A stretch of 8,437 nucleotides of DNA from Fidelibacterota bacterium. Lineage in GTDB: Bacteria; Fidelibacterota; Marinisomatia; SCGC-AAA003-L08; GCA-002704045. Within the stretch, counting starts at the first letter, position 1. Each line of letters starts with the position of its first letter. Below the pieces are notes generated by a model. It was not told where the DNA came from. It saw only the letters and a program-made list of their open reading frames with translations, and ran no database searches. Below, in pieces: positions 6,416 through 8,437 of this stretch. The stretch covers positions 1 through 8,437 of the forward strand of contig PAFF01000012.1 of assembly GCA_002704045.1 (NCBI GenBank), in the 5' to 3' direction. The translations under genes were made by a program, and so were the position numbers.

Positions 6416-8133
6416 TAATTATCCTCAACTGTTGCTCTTAAAATTTCTTCAATAGTTGTTTCTCCTGATTTTACTTTTCCTATTGCAGCATCTCTAAGCG
6501 GAGTCATTCCTTGTTCTTTAGCAAGATTATATATATCGTTTGCATTTTTTTCATCAAAAATATATTGTCTCATCTCTTTATTTACTTCAAGAATTTCATG
6601 AATGGCAGTACGTCCCTTATAACCTGATTGACGATTTTCATTAGTAGGTTTACCCTTATAAAAGGTTGTTTTTTGAGCATCTTCTTTGCTTAATCCAGCT
6701 CTTTCAAGTTCAATATCACTTGGCGTATACTCCTCTTTCGCATTCTTATCAATCGTTCTAACTAATCTTTGAGCCATAACTAAGTTTAATGAAGATCCTA
6801 ATAAAAATGGAGGAATTCCAAGATCTAATAATCTAGCAATTGTTGATGGAGCATCATTAGCGTGAACTGTACTGAAAACTAAGTGACCTGTTAAAGCAAA
6901 TTTAACTGCTATGTTTGCTGTCTCTTCATCTCTTATTTCTCCAATTAGTAATACATCTGGATCTTGACGAAGTATTGATCGTAGAGAGCGAGAAAAAGTT
7001 AGCCCGATTTTATCATGAATTTGAATCTGATTTATTCCAGGAATCTGATATTCTACAGGATCCTCGACTGTTGTTATATTTATACTTTCAGAATATATTT
7101 CTTGCAGTGCTGCATACAGAGTTGTCGATTTACCGCTACCAGTTGGCCCTGATATAATGATCATTCCATAAGGCTGATTTATCCATTTTCTAAATCTTTT
7201 TAATTTATCATCAGGAAAACCAAGATTAGATAACGTTAGTTCTTTTCCTCCACTTCCAAGTAATCTTAAAACAACTTTTTCACCGTGAACTGTAGGTAAA
7301 ATAGATACACGAACATCAACGTCTCTTTCAACTGTTTTGATTTTCATTCTTCCATCTTGTGGTAATCGATGTTCTGCGATATTTAATTTTGATAAAATTT
7401 TAATACGTGTTATTATTCCATTTAATGAAGACATTGGGGGAGACATTATTTGAGTTAATACTCCATCTATTCTTATTCTTACAGATAAATTTGTTCTACC
7501 TGGCTCAATATGAATGTCAGTTGAATCTTCCTTTATTGATTCTGCAAGAATAACATTTACTAATTTCACATAAGGAGCATCTTCAGCAGAAACTTCTTCT
7601 GTAGCTAAATCTAACTCATCACTATCTTCTTCATCTCCTCTAACTATACTAATCTGTGACAATGCGGTTTCAACTTCACCTGATTGCTTAATTTTGTTAT
7701 ATGTTAAAGAAATAGCCTTTTCTAATGCTGATTTTGCTGCTACGTAGATATCAGGAGATTTATTAGTTAGCTTTTTAATAGTATCCAATGAGGAAATATC
7801 TTCAGGATCCTCCATTGCAACTGTAACCATTGAGTCTGTCATTCTTAGTGCCAGTATATTTTTCTCAACAGCAAAATCTTCTGGAATTAGTTTTGCTGTA
7901 TCTACATCAGCCTTAAAAAGTTCGTCTTCAGAAAGTGGTTTGTGACCGGTTTGTAATGAAAAAGCCTTAACAAGATCATGCTCATTAATGTCACCATTGT
8001 TTATTAAAATATCTCCAAGTTTTTTCTTGGTTATCTTTTGAGTATCTAATGCTTGCATCAAAGTATCTTGAGAAATAATATTCTCATGCACAAGAATATC
8101 TCCAAGTTTTGCAAATTGTGGGTTAAATGACAT
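6415..8133 (-). CDS. pilB: Type IV pilus assembly ATPase PilB (MshEN domain, no tetracysteine)
   Basis: This 572-residue protein has the size of PilB and is longer than GspE. An MshEN domain opens the protein: two 24-residue motifs at 9-32 and 38-61, each starting KLGDIL and ending in Gln, separated by exactly 5 residues. This arrangement binds cyclic-di-GMP in MshE-type ATPases. The ATPase core shows the Walker A GPTGSGKST (329-337), the Asp box TVEDPVEY (355-362), the Walker B LLIGEIRD (395-402, with Glu399) and the His box TGHLVFSTVHAND (415-427). The usual CxxC…CxxC zinc motif is missing: the four positions align with D462, A465, T497 and N500, inside otherwise conserved RLVR and GYKGRTAIHEIL surroundings. 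PilB hexamers power pilus extension. The start is an ATG at 8133, 21 bp after the pilin-like gene, with only weak AAAGAAAG purines upstream. A GspE-like role in secretion is possible. Confidence 0.94.
   Translation of the reverse strand: MSFNPQFAKLGDILVHENIISQDTLMQALDTQKITKKKLGDILINNGDINEHDLVKAFSLQTGHKPLSEDELFKADVDTAKLIPEDFAVEKNILALRMTDSMVTVAMEDPEDISSLDTIKKLTNKSPDIYVAAKSALEKAISLTYNKIKQSGEVETALSQISIVRGDEEDSDELDLATEEVSAEDAPYVKLVNVILAESIKEDSTDIHIEPGRTNLSVRIRIDGVLTQIMSPPMSSLNGIITRIKILSKLNIAEHRLPQDGRMKIKTVERDVDVRVSILPTVHGEKVVLRLLGSGGKELTLSNLGFPDDKLKRFRKWINQPYGMIIISGPTGSGKSTTLYAALQEIYSESINITTVEDPVEYQIPGINQIQIHDKIGLTFSRSLRSILRQDPDVLLIGEIRDEETANIAVKFALTGHLVFSTVHANDAPSTIARLLDLGIPPFLLGSSLNLVMAQRLVRTIDKNAKEEYTPSDIELERAGLSKEDAQKTTFYKGKPTNENRQSGYKGRTAIHEILEVNKEMRQYIFDEKNANDIYNLAKEQGMTPLRDAAIGKVKSGETTIEEILRATVEDN
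8008..8110 (-). repeat. 16-bp direct repeat at 87-bp period encoding the two MshEN motif starts
   Basis: The identical 16-mer AAAACTTGGAGATATT (read on the minus strand) occurs at 8110-8095 and 8023-8008, exactly 87 bp or 29 codons apart. Both copies encode K-L-G-D-I with the same codons, at the start of the two 24-residue motifs of the pilB MshEN domain. Confidence 0.85.
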
Positions 8134-8154
8134 ATTAATATTCTTTCTTTATTG

Positions 8155-8436
8155 TTATTGAGCTGGACAAGTACTTGTAATAGTTAGATTTACTTCTTCA
8201 CTTACCGCACCATTAGGATTAATTAAATTTGCTTGAATTATGGGTGAAGTGCAAGTAAACTGATCAGGATCACTATTAGTCTGAGTACATTCAGCATCAG
8301 TATAAGTGACTGTCCAATATTTATTTCCAAAAGCATCAGTAGAAACAATTGTAGGGGGCTCAGGAATATTATCTCCATCTGTCCAAGTATAATCACCACT
8401 CGCCTCACAGTCACCTTCATTATCAAAATCATAAAC
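8155..8436 (-). CDS. Secreted pilin-like protein, C-terminal fragment (5' end outside window)
   Basis: The frame is open from the window edge to a TAA at 8155-8157 and yields 93 residues with no start. It has a typical extracytoplasmic composition: many Thr, Asp, Asn and Ser, few Lys, no membrane segment, and cysteines at fragment residues 10, 50, 62 and 90, possibly two disulfides. Pieces include SGDYTWTDGD, DAFGNKYWTVTYTDAEC and a final TITSTCPAQ. A Cys close to the C-terminus, beta-rich sequence and a position 21 bp before pilB all fit a type IV pilin or pseudopilin, which PilD would process and PilB would assemble. The diagnostic N-terminal helix is outside the window, so pilin identity is inferred from context. 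An open frame of 64 codons at 8238-8432 on the same strand is a shadow of this gene. Confidence 0.65.
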   Translation of the reverse strand, partial: VYDFDNEGDCEASGDYTWTDGDNIPEPPTIVSTDAFGNKYWTVTYTDAECTQTNSDPDQFTCTSPIIQANLINPNGAVSEEVNLTITSTCPAQ

Positions 8437-8437
8437 C

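Noticed and set aside
6915..7157. Plus-strand open frame of 80 codons
   Set aside because: It is antisense to the Walker region of pilB, and a conserved real gene explains it.
8238..8432. Minus-strand open frame of 64 codons rich in Leu and Ile
   Set aside because: The adjacent frame (8436-8155) is open to the edge, ends properly before pilB and has a secreted-protein composition; this one is its shadow.

Overview
The window is strongly AT-rich and gene-dense, with no tRNA, rRNA, CRISPR array or mobile element visible. The secreted sugar-dehydrogenase-like protein ends in a dockerin-like pair of repeats with an LDIV…LVN..LG flavour. That ending, together with the low GC, tight gene packing and the mix of outer-membrane lipoproteins and type IV pilus genes, suggests a didermic, probably marine, uncultured bacterium. 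Candidatus Marinimicrobia (SAR406) is my best guess. This is an inference from style, not a marker-gene assignment.

Layout. Positions 2-1156 (+) hold the C-terminal part of a secreted GSDH/PQQ-type beta-propeller protein with the dockerin-like tail. It is followed by a 194-bp gap with a clear rho-independent terminator and then a strong Shine-Dalgarno sequence. Positions 1351-1944 (+) encode an LPP20-type lipoprotein. Two bases beyond its stop, a convergent minus-strand pair begins: an S4-domain HslR-like protein (3607-3221, GTG start) and a CsgG-domain protein with TPR-like helices (3221-1947), joined by a TAATG stop/start overlap. A 56-bp divergent spacer holding a perfect 20-bp AT palindrome separates hslR from an RlmB/TrmH-type rRNA 2'-O-methyltransferase (3664-4440, +). 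That gene's end overlaps by 12 bp the end of the next minus-strand operon.

The rest of the window (8436 down to 4429, minus strand) is a type IV pilus or type II secretion core operon. It reads, in transcription order, a secreted Cys-containing pilin-like protein (C-terminal part only), the assembly ATPase PilB, the platform protein PilC and the prepilin peptidase PilD. Together these process prepilins, energise assembly and extrude the fibre. The ATPase carries an N-terminal MshEN-type tandem 24-residue motif, which points to cyclic-di-GMP control, and it lacks all four cysteines of the usual zinc-binding tetracysteine motif.

The genes are mostly recognisable families. I see no convincing unknown multi-gene system. 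The most interesting points are the PilB peculiarities, the dockerin tail on a sugar dehydrogenase, the LPP20/CsgG pairing, and the compact hslR/rlmB divergent control region.
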